A DNA stretch of 64,000 nt from Clostridia bacterium (GTDB lineage Bacteria; Bacillota; Clostridia; Oscillospirales; CAG-272), in contig JAFTRE010000004.1 of the NCBI GenBank assembly GCA_017462385.1, positions 1 to 64,000 of the forward strand. Reading direction: 5' to 3'. Below the pieces are notes generated by a model. It did no database searches and was not told the DNA's origin. It was given only the letters and a program-made list of their open reading frames with translations. Below are positions 16,509 to 25,456 of the stretch, piece after piece. The first letter of the stretch is position 1; every line of letters starts with the position of its first letter. The position numbers were made by a program, and so were the translations under genes.

Positions 16509-17555
16509 ATGGAACTCACATATAACTACGCCGAATATACCACCCAAAAAGCTTGCGACCTGCTCGCCGTCGACAGCCCCTCCGGCTTTACTGCCCGCGC
16601 TGTCGAATGGGTGCGGGAGCAGTTCTCCGCGCTCGGCTTTGAAGTTACCGTAACCGAAAAGGGCGGCGCCGTCATAGACCTCGGCGGCGAGGACTCGGAG
16701 CACGCTCGCCTGCTCGAGGCTCACGTCGACACGCTGGGCGCTATGGTTGCACAGATAAAGGGCAACGGACGGCTGCGTCTTACCAACCTCGGAGGCATGA
16801 AAGCCGACAACGGCGAGACCGAAAATGTCCGCGTTTACACCCGCTCAGGGCGCGTTATCGAGGGCACACTTCAGCTTTGCAACGCGTCGGTGCACGTCAA
16901 CGGCAGCTACAGCGACTCGAAGCGCAATTTCGACACTACCGAGGTAGTTCTCGACGAGCTTGTGTCATCCGAGTCGGATGTCCGCACGCTCGGGATCGAG
17001 GTCGGCGACATAGTTTGCTTTGACCCCCGCACCCGCGTCACCGAATCGGGATATATCAAGAGCCGTTTTCTCGACGACAAGCTGTCCGTCTGCATACTGC
17101 TAGGACTTGCGAAATTCATCAGGGACAACGAAATAACACTCAAATACCGCACATATCTGCACCTGACGGTCTACGAAGAGGTCGGTCACGGCGGCTCGGC
17201 AAGCGTGCCTGCGGGCGTGGTTGAGGCGGTCAGCGTGGACATGGGCTGTGTCGGAAATGGCCTTGGCTGTACCGAGCGGCAGGTCTCGATATGCGCCAAA
17301 GACTCGGGCGGGCCTTACAGCTATGAGGTCGTCGGCAGACTTATCGACGCGGCCAAGCGCACGGGCGCGGATTACGCAGTCGACGTTTATCCTTTCTACG
17401 GCTCGGACGTTGAAGCGACGCTTCGCGCGGGCCACGACATTCGCCACGGGCTTATAGGCCCCGGTGTTTACGCCAGCCACGGCTACGAGCGCAGTCATAA
17501 GGACGGCGTGTTTAATACATTAAAACTGCTGTGCGGTTATCTTGAGATAATATAA
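16509..17555 (+). CDS. M42-family metallo-aminopeptidase
   Basis: Cytosolic di-zinc aminopeptidase/deblocking aminopeptidase of the FrvX/PepA type, 348 residues. Metal and catalytic residues: EAHVDTLGAMV (His and nearby Asp), SRFLDDKLSV (bridging Asp), VYEEVGHGGSA (general base EE), VSVDMG (Asp) and SHGYERSH (last His). Length is normal for the family. Own consensus promoter; the stop is only 12 bases before the start of a lipoprotein gene, so the two are co-transcribed. Confidence 0.93.
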   Translation: MELTYNYAEYTTQKACDLLAVDSPSGFTARAVEWVREQFSALGFEVTVTEKGGAVIDLGGEDSEHARLLEAHVDTLGAMVAQIKGNGRLRLTNLGGMKADNGETENVRVYTRSGRVIEGTLQLCNASVHVNGSYSDSKRNFDTTEVVLDELVSSESDVRTLGIEVGDIVCFDPRTRVTESGYIKSRFLDDKLSVCILLGLAKFIRDNEITLKYRTYLHLTVYEEVGHGGSASVPAGVVEAVSVDMGCVGNGLGCTERQVSICAKDSGGPYSYEVVGRLIDAAKRTGADYAVDVYPFYGSDVEATLRAGHDIRHGLIGPGVYASHGYERSHKDGVFNTLKLLCGYLEII

Positions 17556-17567
17556 GTGAGGAAATTT

Positions 17568-18752
17568 ATGAGAGCCAAATTTTTATCTGCAATCGCCGCC
17601 CTGCTGACTCTGTTGATGCTCTCCGCCTGCGGCACATCACAGCAGTCTACGGACAATACCTCGGCGAACACTACGACCGCCGAGCCACTCGATACTTCAT
17701 CCCCCTCGGATCAGACGACAGCCGAGTCTATTACGGTAGCGCCCGTTTTTTCGGAACCGCTGCCCGAGTTTGTGTTGACTCAAAACAGTGTTGTCGAAAA
17801 TAATATTTATTCCAAATACGATGATTTTAACGCGCTGTCTGCCGCTGAGATCTTGGTTCCCGGCATTGATCAAAAAATAGTGCCGCAGGGCATGGACATA
17901 TGGCAGGAGCAGGGCTGGATAATCATGTCGGGCTATTTTTCGGACGCCTCGGTGTCGGATTGCTCCATGATCGCGCTTATCGACATTCAAACAGGAAAAA
18001 CAGTTGCCGAATACAAGCTCAAAAATACAGACGGCTCCAATCACACAAGTCATGCCGGCGGCGTTGCCGTCACTTCCAAAAATATATTCATTGCTAACGG
18101 CTCAAAGCTTTATCGCATACCGCTGGCACAGTTGAGCGAGGCGGGCAGGCAGGGTGAGCTGTGCATAGTCGAAGAAATAAAAGTCCCCGTCCGCGCTTCG
18201 TTCTGCAATTATTCGGGCGGATATCTCTGGGTAGGCGACTTTTATTACGGCACCTCCTATCCCACCGACGAATTTCGTCATATGAAAAACCGCGCGGGCA
18301 AAATGTATTATGCCTGGAGCGTCGGCTATGCGCTGGACGAGTCGGCAGAAAATGAAATTTCGAGCGACAAGTGGAGCGCGGGCATGGAGTTTGCAACACC
18401 CGACGTGGTACTGTCGATAGATCAGAAGATACAGGGCATGGCTGTCGTATCGGATAATTATATAGCGCTGAGTCAGTCCTACGGCAGAAAAAACAACTCA
18501 TCAATATTGCTTTATCAAAATGTGCTGAACAGCACCCCGCACACTCACGTCACGCTGAACGGAGTCAGCGTCCCACTGTGGTTTCTTGACAGTAAAACAG
18601 AGGTCAAATCGTATACCGCACCGCCCATGTCGGAAGGCTTGGCGGCGCGTGACGGTAAGCTTTACATACTGTTCGAATCCGCCGCGGAAAAATACCGCCT
18701 TGACGGCGGCAAAAATCCCACCGACCGAGTCTGGGTCATGCAAATGCCCTAA
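17568..18752 (+). CDS. Secreted lipoprotein, probable beta-propeller
   Basis: 394 residues from the ATG at 17568, which has TGAGGA upstream; a GTG at 17556 in the same frame is part of that RBS. Lipobox LSAC (Cys at about 21), Ser/Thr linker to ~60. The mature domain carries repeated strand patterns such as SMIALIDIQTGKTVAEY and HAGGVAVTSKNIFIANGSKLYRI, suggestive of YVTN/NHL-type blades. Function unknown. Follows the M42 peptidase gene by 12 bases and ends at a strong terminator. Confidence 0.75.
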   Translation: MRAKFLSAIAALLTLLMLSACGTSQQSTDNTSANTTTAEPLDTSSPSDQTTAESITVAPVFSEPLPEFVLTQNSVVENNIYSKYDDFNALSAAEILVPGIDQKIVPQGMDIWQEQGWIIMSGYFSDASVSDCSMIALIDIQTGKTVAEYKLKNTDGSNHTSHAGGVAVTSKNIFIANGSKLYRIPLAQLSEAGRQGELCIVEEIKVPVRASFCNYSGGYLWVGDFYYGTSYPTDEFRHMKNRAGKMYYAWSVGYALDESAENEISSDKWSAGMEFATPDVVLSIDQKIQGMAVVSDNYIALSQSYGRKNNSSILLYQNVLNSTPHTHVTLNGVSVPLWFLDSKTEVKSYTAPPMSEGLAARDGKLYILFESAAEKYRLDGGKNPTDRVWVMQMP

Positions 18753-18753
18753 T

Positions 18754-18789
18754 AACAATAAAAACCGTCTTCGGACGGTTTTTATTGTT
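18754..18789. terminator. Bidirectional terminator
   Basis: AACAATAAAAACCGTC-TTCG-GACGGTTTTTATTGTT: near-perfect stem with A- and T-runs on both sides, between the convergent lipoprotein and cca genes. Confidence 0.9.
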
Positions 18790-20116
18790 ATTTTTCAATG
18801 TATTGCTTTGCTCTGTCGAGCAAGGTCTGTTTATCGTTCAGCGCTCTGCCGTCAAGCACGTCGTCAAGCAGCTTGTTCAAAATTTCGCCTATCCGCTTAC
18901 CGGGGCTGACGCCCAGCTTTATGATATCGTCGCCGTGGACGGCGAGGTTTTTAAGCGAGGGCAGCTCCCCCTCGGCGTGAATCTTGTCAACTATACGCTC
19001 TATTTCATCCAGCTCCGCCAGCCTCGGCTCAACAAGCCACTCCACCAGCGCCGAATTGTCGGCACGGCGCACCTGTATCAGCCGTCGTGTATCCTCCTCC
19101 CCGAACGAGCAAATAAGTCGGCGCACGCTTTTCTCAGTCGGCGGCAGTCCGCGGTCGTGAGCGTTGACCAGCTTGACCACTGTATGAAGTGTTTTTCCGT
19201 CCGATTTGAGACGGCGAAGCGCCCGCTCGGTCAGCTCGGCGCTGAGCGCGTGATGACCGTAAAAATGTCCGCCCCGCTCATCCTCCGAAAAGCTCCCCGG
19301 CTTACCGATATCGTGAAACAGCACGGCGAGCTTAACATATTTGTCGCCCTGCGCCGCCTCAAGCGCGCGGAGCGAATGCATATAAACGTCATAAATATGA
19401 TAAGGATTGCGCTGGTCAAAGCCAACAGACGGCTCAAATTCGGGTATTATCTCACAAACAACGTCCACAAACTCGCCCATAACTCGCGCCGCGCCCTTGC
19501 CGCACACCAGCTTGACAAACTCAACCAATATACGCTCTGCGGAAATATTTCGTAGCAGTGCGCGGTTGCGGTGAATACTCTCCGCCGTCTCGCGGTCAAT
19601 ACTGAAATCAAGCACCGAAGCAAAGCGAAGCGCGCGAAGTATGCGCAAGCCGTCCTCGCAAAATCTGCGGTCGGGCTCGCCAACCGCGCGAATTATTTTG
19701 CGCTCAATGTCCTCTCTGCCCCCGAAAACGTCGACTACGCCGCTCTCACGGCTATACGCCATGGCGTTCACCGTAAAATCACGGCGAGACAGATCGTCCT
19801 CAAGGCGCGAGGTAAAAAACACCTCGGACGGACGGCGGTTGTCAAGATACTCGCCGTCAACGCGATAAGTGGTTATCTCCATGGGCTCCCCGTCGATAAC
19901 GACGGTCACGGTGCCGTGCTTGAGTCCCGTTTCGATAACGTGAAAGCCATGGAAGCACGCCTTTGTTTGCTCGGGACGGGCCGAGGTGGTTATATCAAAA
20001 TCATTTGGTTCGCGCCCCATTATCATGTCGCGCACGCACCCGCCGACGCAAAATGCCTCGTATCCCGCCCCCCGCAGGACGCCGATAACACGCTCGGCGG
20101 CGGGAGATATTTTCAT
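18788..20116 (-). CDS. cca: CCA-adding tRNA nucleotidyltransferase
   Basis: Adds or repairs the 3' CCA of tRNAs. 442 residues. Class II nucleotidyltransferase head: FCVGGCVRDMIMG, then PNDFDITT (metal DxD) and RRDFTVNAMAYS; neck/body residues DGLRILRALRFASVL; a C-terminal HD domain VLFHDIGKPG, so it may also have phosphohydrolase activity. Both tRNAs in the window already encode CCA, so repair may be the main role. A GGGAGGTGA stretch lies 11 bases before this ATG and 5 before a TTG two codons upstream (20122), which is an equally good start. Confidence 0.92.
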   Translation of the reverse strand: MKISPAAERVIGVLRGAGYEAFCVGGCVRDMIMGREPNDFDITTSARPEQTKACFHGFHVIETGLKHGTVTVVIDGEPMEITTYRVDGEYLDNRRPSEVFFTSRLEDDLSRRDFTVNAMAYSRESGVVDVFGGREDIERKIIRAVGEPDRRFCEDGLRILRALRFASVLDFSIDRETAESIHRNRALLRNISAERILVEFVKLVCGKGAARVMGEFVDVVCEIIPEFEPSVGFDQRNPYHIYDVYMHSLRALEAAQGDKYVKLAVLFHDIGKPGSFSEDERGGHFYGHHALSAELTERALRRLKSDGKTLHTVVKLVNAHDRGLPPTEKSVRRLICSFGEEDTRRLIQVRRADNSALVEWLVEPRLAELDEIERIVDKIHAEGELPSLKNLAVHGDDIIKLGVSPGKRIGEILNKLLDDVLDGRALNDKQTLLDRAKQYIEK

Positions 20117-20146
20117 ATTCAAGCTCGTCACCTCCCTAAAACAGGT

Positions 20147-20190
20147 ATAAAATGAGGATCGCCGCATGCCACGTGGTTTAGGCGATCCTC
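20147..20190 (-). terminator. Terminator between pfkA and cca
   Basis: Stem GAGGATCGCC / GGCGATCCTC (20154-20163 and 20181-20190) followed on the minus strand by ATTTTAT. It suggests that cca is at least partly uncoupled from the upstream phosphofructokinase gene. Confidence 0.65.
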
Positions 20191-20197
20191 TCATGAA

Positions 20198-21469
20198 TTA
20201 AATTTCGGAAAGCGCCGCTGCAGTCGCCAGCAGATGCTCGCTGACATTCAGGCGATACGCAAACAATTTTTTCTGCAGGTCGGTCAGCTCGTTATACTTT
20301 GCCTCATCGTAGCTACCCGTCTTGCGGAACTTACGATAGAATGAGTCAACGCTGATGGCTTCGACCATATCCATATCGGCAATTCTTCCGTCATGCACGC
20401 AGATAACTCGGTTAAGCTTGCCCTCTGCAATCAGCGCTATTGCCGCCTCACCCATGTGACCTGCCACGACCCTGTCAAATGTCGTGGGACGACCGCCACG
20501 CGACATATGCGCGCAACGCATAAACTTAGTTTCTATATATTCGCCCTTGAAATCTATATTGCCCGTTTCGGCGTAATATTTCTCAAACGCCGCGAGGCTC
20601 CTCGACCGAAGCGTGGACACGAACTGTTCGCTATACTTTGCCTTGTAGTTATGGAAAGCAACATCTGTCAGCGCCTTTGCGTCAATCTTGCCCTCATCAT
20701 AATCGCGGACAGCAGCGTCAAGCGCCGCTTTTTTGTCATTCTCGGGAAGACCGGTGTTTTCGGCCCCCTCCGCGAAGATAACCAGGAAACTACGCTTTCC
20801 GTTACGTCTCGCCTCGATCATACGATCGATGACCTTATCCTCATCAAACGCTCCGGGAGCTTCGGGAATGGAAACAGCAGACGCGCCGACAGCTATAGCG
20901 GCATGCAGAGCGATCTGACCCGCTTTTCTGCCCATGACCTCGACAACATTGCATCTCTTGTGGGAATTACAAGTGTCGCGAAGCGAATCGCATACCTCGA
21001 TGGTATTGCGGAGCGCGGTATCAAAGCCGAGCGTATACTCGGTAGAAACTATGTCGTTATCTATGGTTGCCGGGATGCCCACACAGGGAATATTACAGTA
21101 CTTGAGCAGGTCAAGACCGCCGCGGAAACTGCCGTCTCCACCGATAATCACCAGTGCCTCAACGCCTGCCTTGCCGAGATTAGCGGCCGCACGACGGGCT
21201 ATTCCCTCGGGATCTTGTTCAAATTCATCAAAGCGTGCGGAATTGAGTACAGTTCCGCCGCAACCGATGATGTTCTCTACCTCATCAGCGCACAAAGCCT
21301 TGAACGCCTCGGGATAATGATATGTCATACCGTAGTATCCGTCGGAAATACCGACCACCTCGATATCATACTTTCTGGCGGCAAGCACAACTGCTCTTAT
21401 TGCCGCATTCATCGCCTGGCAGTCACCACCGCTCGTGATAACCGCAATTTTCTTGATTTGTACTGCCAT
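20198..21469 (-). CDS. pfkA: 6-phosphofructokinase (ATP-type signature with variant)
   Basis: Phosphorylates fructose-6-phosphate in glycolysis. 423 residues from ATG 21469 (GGCGAGG upstream). Motifs: TSGGDCQAMNAAIRA, IIGGDGSFRGG, PATIDNDI, EVMGRKAG. The Gly in GGDGS is the residue typical of ATP-dependent enzymes, but the next discriminating position (Gly in ATP, Lys in PPi enzymes; PxTIDND) is Ala here. About 100 residues longer than E. coli PfkA, as in the long clostridial group. A second PFK-family gene with PPi-type residues lies at 36226-37404. Confidence 0.9.
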   Translation of the reverse strand: MAVQIKKIAVITSGGDCQAMNAAIRAVVLAARKYDIEVVGISDGYYGMTYHYPEAFKALCADEVENIIGCGGTVLNSARFDEFEQDPEGIARRAAANLGKAGVEALVIIGGDGSFRGGLDLLKYCNIPCVGIPATIDNDIVSTEYTLGFDTALRNTIEVCDSLRDTCNSHKRCNVVEVMGRKAGQIALHAAIAVGASAVSIPEAPGAFDEDKVIDRMIEARRNGKRSFLVIFAEGAENTGLPENDKKAALDAAVRDYDEGKIDAKALTDVAFHNYKAKYSEQFVSTLRSRSLAAFEKYYAETGNIDFKGEYIETKFMRCAHMSRGGRPTTFDRVVAGHMGEAAIALIAEGKLNRVICVHDGRIADMDMVEAISVDSFYRKFRKTGSYDEAKYNELTDLQKKLFAYRLNVSEHLLATAAALSEI

Positions 21470-21533
21470 AATAAATAAACCTCGCCTTTCTTGGCTTATC
21501 ATGCCGCTTTGCGGCCTCAAACATTCAAAGGAT

Positions 21534-21562
21534 ATTATACAATATTTGATCATAAGTGTCAA
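21534..21562 (-). promoter_or_regulatory. Promoter of the phosphofructokinase gene
   Basis: Minus strand TTGACA (21562-21557), 17-base spacer, TATAAT (21539-21534). Confidence 0.85.
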
Positions 21563-21611
21563 TATTCTCCGACAAATTTTTCTCATTTTTTCGACAAACT
21601 TCCGTCTTTGC

Positions 21612-21640
21612 TTGACAACTTATCCTCTTTATAATATAAT
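21612..21640 (+). promoter_or_regulatory. Promoter of the EEP-Crp operon
   Basis: TTGACA (21612-21617), 17-base spacer, TATAAT (21635-21640): full consensus, 75 bases before the start codon. Confidence 0.85.
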
Positions 21641-21715
21641 AGTGTCAAAGATACTCTATGGAGCCTGTCACAAGACGACTTCTTTTGATTTTTTTCGTCC
21701 TGCACGGAGGAAGCT

Positions 21716-22423
21716 ATGAACCACGATACCACCTCGGCGCACACCGCCCCGGCGTTGCGCGTCGGAAGCTATAATATAAGACACGGCGCCGATGTTTCAC
21801 TCGATATTTCTGTCATCGCCGCCGATATCACCGCGCACGCTCTCGACATTGTCGGGCTTCAGGAAATAGATCAGCTCACCTCGCGGGTGAACGGGCTTGA
21901 CACCGTGAGGGCACTTTCCGATGCCACGAGTTACAAATATTATTATTTCGCAAAAGCCATAAACTACAAAGGCGGCGAATACGGCACCGCAATACTCAGC
22001 CGATATCCTATCGCCAAGTTCGAGGTCATAAAGCTGGAGTCGGACAATAAGGAACAGCGCTGTGTCGGCCACGCCGTCGTAGATGTGAACGGCACCGCGA
22101 TTGATTTTTTCAACACACATCTGTCTTATGAGTCGCTCGAGTTGCGCACGGCACAATTTGCGCAGATCTCCGCCCTACTCGCCGACTGCGACACATATAT
22201 TTTGACAGGCGACTTCAACACGGCTGTCATGTCCGAGTTTTCCGTTTTGCCGGACGCCACGCTTGTAAATAACGGCAGCTTCGGCACATTCCCCTCGTCG
22301 GACAAGGCAATAGACAACATAGTTATTTCAAGCAAATTGAGTGTTTTGGACGCGGGCATGGGCCCGCTCGGCCACTCCGACCATCGCCTGCTGTGGGCAG
22401 AGCTGATATTTGAAGCAAAATGA
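21716..22423 (+). CDS. Endonuclease/exonuclease/phosphatase-family hydrolase
   Basis: 235-residue metal-dependent phosphodiesterase or phosphatase, cytosolic (no signal peptide). The EEP fold's markers occur in order: VGSYNIRHG, LQEID (metal Glu), NTHLSYES (catalytic His), LTGDFNT (GDFN), SSDKAID and a final GHSDHRLL (SDH). The family spans nucleases, sphingomyelinases and inositol phosphatases; the substrate is not readable. CGGAGGAAG RBS. Its stop overlaps the start of the Crp/Fnr gene (ATGA), so the two are translationally coupled. Confidence 0.88.
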   Translation: MNHDTTSAHTAPALRVGSYNIRHGADVSLDISVIAADITAHALDIVGLQEIDQLTSRVNGLDTVRALSDATSYKYYYFAKAINYKGGEYGTAILSRYPIAKFEVIKLESDNKEQRCVGHAVVDVNGTAIDFFNTHLSYESLELRTAQFAQISALLADCDTYILTGDFNTAVMSEFSVLPDATLVNNGSFGTFPSSDKAIDNIVISSKLSVLDAGMGPLGHSDHRLLWAELIFEAK

Positions 22424-23088
22424 GTGATACAAAATACGATATCCTCGCCGCCCGTCTCCCCTTCTGGGAACGCCTGCGCGAGGCAAGAAAAAATGATATA
22501 TACGCGCACACGCGCGTCGCGCGCTATAAAAAAGGCAGTATCATCGCCGATGTGGGCGAGGACTGCGGAGTTATAATAGTCAAGCGCGGCCGCATCTGTG
22601 CTTACACAGTGTCCGAGGAAGGACGCGAGGTCGCTCTGCTTTGCTGTTATTCGGGCGATATTTGTCTGCTCGCCGCCCACAATCTGATCGATACATCATC
22701 CTTTAACATATGTGTCAGCGCCGAAACCGAGGCGGATGTCCTGATAATCGACGCTCGGATATTCGCCGACGTTTGCGACAACTGCGCGCCCGCCGAGGCG
22801 TTTGTACGCAGACTGATCTCGTCGCATTTCTGTCACGTTGTCGGAGACATGCAGAGCATGCTGTTGCACAGTCCCGAGCGGCGCATCGCCGCCTATCTTT
22901 GTGCCACCGCTGAGCGCACGGGCTCTGCCAAGGTCAAAACAACGCATGAGCTTATAGCAAAGCATGTGGGCACCGCCCGCGAGGTCGTGACAAGGACGCT
23001 AAAAAAAATGTCCGACGACGGAATTTTGTCTGCCGAACGCGGAATGATCATTATCAAGGACAAATCACAGCTTAAAAATTTGATGTAA
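22420..23088 (+). CDS. Crp/Fnr-family transcriptional regulator
   Basis: 222 residues: cyclic-nucleotide-binding-type beta barrel (~25-130) and a C-terminal winged helix with TTHELIAKHVGTAREVVTRTLKKM (recognition helix). Several cysteines occur in the sensory domain (for example VGEDCGVI, LLCCYSGDICLL and CDNCAP), which leaves room for a redox or metal cofactor, but the spacing is not the Fnr 4Fe-4S pattern. Overlaps the EEP gene by 4 bases and is 13 bases before the AlaX gene. Confidence 0.9.
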   Translation: MSDTKYDILAARLPFWERLREARKNDIYAHTRVARYKKGSIIADVGEDCGVIIVKRGRICAYTVSEEGREVALLCCYSGDICLLAAHNLIDTSSFNICVSAETEADVLIIDARIFADVCDNCAPAEAFVRRLISSHFCHVVGDMQSMLLHSPERRIAAYLCATAERTGSAKVKTTHELIAKHVGTAREVVTRTLKKMSDDGILSAERGMIIIKDKSQLKNLM

Positions 23089-23101
23089 AGGACAGCAATA
23101 A

Positions 23102-24250
23102 ATGTCTACCGAAAAAATATACGAAACTCGCGGCGATGTTTACGTCACAACCGCCACCGTCACCGACTGCCGCCCCGTCGAGGGTGGATTTGGCGTGACG
23201 CTTGACCGCACACCCTTCTTCCCCGGCGGCGGAGGTCAAGAGCCTGATGTGGGCGAAATAAACTCGATCCCCGTCATAAAATTGCAAGAAGTGGAGGATA
23301 ACATTCTCCACATTCTCGCCTCGCCGCTTCAAGTGGGGGAACAGACCACATGCACGCTGAACGAGGATGTTCGTCTGCGCCGTATGCAAAATCACGGCGG
23401 CGAGCACATTGTATCGGGTATTGTAAATCGCAAATACGGCTTTAACAACGTAGGCTTCCACATGGGCGCGGACGACATTACCATTGATTTCGACGGAGTG
23501 CTCACGCGCGAACAGTTGTGCGAGGTGGAGCTGCTTGCCAACCGCGCGGTGGTTGAAAACCGCCCGATAAGCATTCTGTTTCCGTCTGCCGAACAACTGG
23601 AAAGTCTTGACTACAGAAGCAAAAAAGCGCTGTCGGGCAAAGTCCGCATCGTTGAGATAGAGGGCTTTGACCGTTGCGCTTGTTGTGCTCCGCACCTGCC
23701 ATATACTGGCATGATCGGCATGATAAAAATTCTTGATTTTATTCATTACAAGGGCGGCATCCGCGTACATCTTTTGTGCGGACTTGACGCGCTTGACGAC
23801 TATCACCGCCGTTACGCGGCATCCGCCGAAATATCCGCGCTGCTATCCGCGCCGCAGGGCGACATTGCCGCCGCGGTTGGTCGGCTTCACGAGGAAAACG
23901 GTCAGCTTCGCGGTGAGATGGGCGAACTGCGTCGCAAATTGCTCACACTTCGCGCCGAGTCTGTTCCCGAAACCGACAGCAATATTTGTCTGTTTGAGGA
24001 CACGGACGCCAACGGCATGCGCCATATTGCAAATCTGTGCGTCGGAAAGTGTGGCGGCATGTGCGCCGTCTTTTCGGGCGACGATAAGAATGGCTATAAA
24101 TTCATTATCGCGTCGCGAACAAAAAATCTTCGCGAGCTTATTCCCCTCATGCGCGACGCGCTGTCCGCCCGCGGCGGCGGCAAGCCCGAAATGATACAGG
24201 GCAGCTGCGAGGCGACAAGGGATAAAATCGAAAAATATTTTAATAATTAA
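23102..24250 (+). CDS. Alanyl-tRNA editing protein, AlaX-L type
   Basis: Free-standing editing enzyme that deacylates Ser-tRNA(Ala) or Gly-tRNA(Ala). 382 residues: an N-terminal beta-barrel (PFFPGGGGQEPD, as in AlaRS), the catalytic zinc site HGGEH ... CACCAPH, and a C-terminal coiled coil plus DHHA1-like part (RLHEENGQLRGEM to ARGGGKPEMIQG). Length places it in the long AlaX-L class. Last gene of the EEP-Crp-AlaX cluster, with AAAGGA upstream. Confidence 0.92.
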   Translation: MSTEKIYETRGDVYVTTATVTDCRPVEGGFGVTLDRTPFFPGGGGQEPDVGEINSIPVIKLQEVEDNILHILASPLQVGEQTTCTLNEDVRLRRMQNHGGEHIVSGIVNRKYGFNNVGFHMGADDITIDFDGVLTREQLCEVELLANRAVVENRPISILFPSAEQLESLDYRSKKALSGKVRIVEIEGFDRCACCAPHLPYTGMIGMIKILDFIHYKGGIRVHLLCGLDALDDYHRRYAASAEISALLSAPQGDIAAAVGRLHEENGQLRGEMGELRRKLLTLRAESVPETDSNICLFEDTDANGMRHIANLCVGKCGGMCAVFSGDDKNGYKFIIASRTKNLRELIPLMRDALSARGGGKPEMIQGSCEATRDKIEKYFNN

Positions 24251-24311
24251 AATATGGCCTCTGTTCCATCACGAAAAAATTTCAAAAAAAATAAAAATAT
24301 AGGAGACTGAA

Positions 24312-25217
24312 ATGCACGATATAATCATAATCGGCGGCGGACCTGCGGGTCTGACCGCGGCACTTTACGCAGGTCGCGCGGGCAAGCGCACGCTTGTCAT
24401 TGAAAAAAGCGCATTCGGCGGACAAATGACGTATTCACCCAAAATAGAAAACTATCCCGGCGTGCCTGCGAGTGCGGGCATGGAGATTGCCGACGCCATG
24501 GTTGAGCAGGTTCTGTCTCAGGGTATTGACACCGAGTTCGACACCGTCACGGGACTTGAAAAAAATCCCGACGGAACCTTTACCGTCAAGGGAGAGCTTG
24601 CCGATTATAACGGCCGTTCGGTAATAGTTGCCGTGGGGTGTAAGCACCGCAGACTGGGCCTTGAGGGCGAGGACGAGCTTATCGGCGGCGGAATTTCGTT
24701 CTGCGCCATATGCGACGGAGCATTTTACAAGGACCAAAACGTAATTATGGTGGGCGGCGGAAACTCTGCGCTTCAGGAAGCAATTCTGCTGTCCGAGACA
24801 AGCAAAAAAGTCACTATCGTGCAGAATCTGCCTTATTTCACGGGCGAAGCAAAGCTTATCGAGCAGGTCAACAAGCGCTCAAACATCGAGGTCATCTTCG
24901 GTGCGGTTGCGGATTCGCTCATCGTGGAGGGCGGCGAGTTCAAGGGACTTAATATCAAGACAGACTCGGGCGAGATAAAGTCACTTCACGCCGATGGTAT
25001 GTTCGTGGCTATCGGACTTCAGCCCGAAAACGAGCCGTTTGCCGCGCTGGCACCGCTTAATTCCTACGGTTATTTCGACACCGACGAGGCGTGCACCACA
25101 CCCACCGAGGGACTTTTTGTGGCAGGCGATTGCCGTTCCAAGCGCATTCGTCAGGTTACCACCGCCACTGCAGACGGCGCCGTCGCCGCGCTGGCAGCCT
25201 GCAGGTATCTTGACTGA
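24312..25217 (+). CDS. trxB: Thioredoxin reductase
   Basis: NADPH:thioredoxin oxidoreductase, 301 residues. FAD-binding GGGPAGLTAALYAGRAG at the N-terminus, redox pair CAIC within SFCAICDGAFYK, NADPH motif VGGGNSALQEAILL and the late GLFVAGDCR. Length is standard. ATAGGAGA upstream. It is convergent with nrdD, whose gene encodes a fused glutaredoxin-like domain that could be one of its electron acceptors (inference). Confidence 0.95.
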   Translation: MHDIIIIGGGPAGLTAALYAGRAGKRTLVIEKSAFGGQMTYSPKIENYPGVPASAGMEIADAMVEQVLSQGIDTEFDTVTGLEKNPDGTFTVKGELADYNGRSVIVAVGCKHRRLGLEGEDELIGGGISFCAICDGAFYKDQNVIMVGGGNSALQEAILLSETSKKVTIVQNLPYFTGEAKLIEQVNKRSNIEVIFGAVADSLIVEGGEFKGLNIKTDSGEIKSLHADGMFVAIGLQPENEPFAALAPLNSYGYFDTDEACTTPTEGLFVAGDCRSKRIRQVTTATADGAVAALAACRYLD

Positions 25218-25227
25218 AAATATTTTT

Positions 25228-25450
25228 GAGGGGAACCTTTTTCAAAAAGGTTCCCCTCAAACTCCCCTCCAAAACTTTTTAACAAAGGGAATGGGTATTA
25301 TTTTTTAATCCCTATTCCGTCAGGGCATCCTACGCGAAGCAGGAGGATGCTGAGTTTACCTAACGCTGAGAGCAAAGAATTTTACTCCTTGCCCTTTTGT
25401 TAAAAGTTCTTGCGGGGGTTTGGGGGTGCTTCTTCCAAGAAGCACCCCCA
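25228..25450. repeat. Composite inverted-repeat element between trxB and nrdD
   Basis: Two strong hairpins at the edges: GAGGGGAACCTTTTT and its complement (25228-25258, followed weakly by A-rich DNA) and TGGGGGTGCTTCTT with its complement (25421-25450, followed on the minus strand by C-poor DNA). Inside, 25261-25290 and 25391-25420 are an imperfect inverted repeat of each other (AACTTTTTAACAAAGGG against CCCTTTTGTTAAAAGTT). A smaller hairpin GCATCCT/AGGATGC is near the centre. The hairpins probably terminate trxB and nrdD. Confidence 0.75.
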
Positions 25451-25456
25451 AAAATA

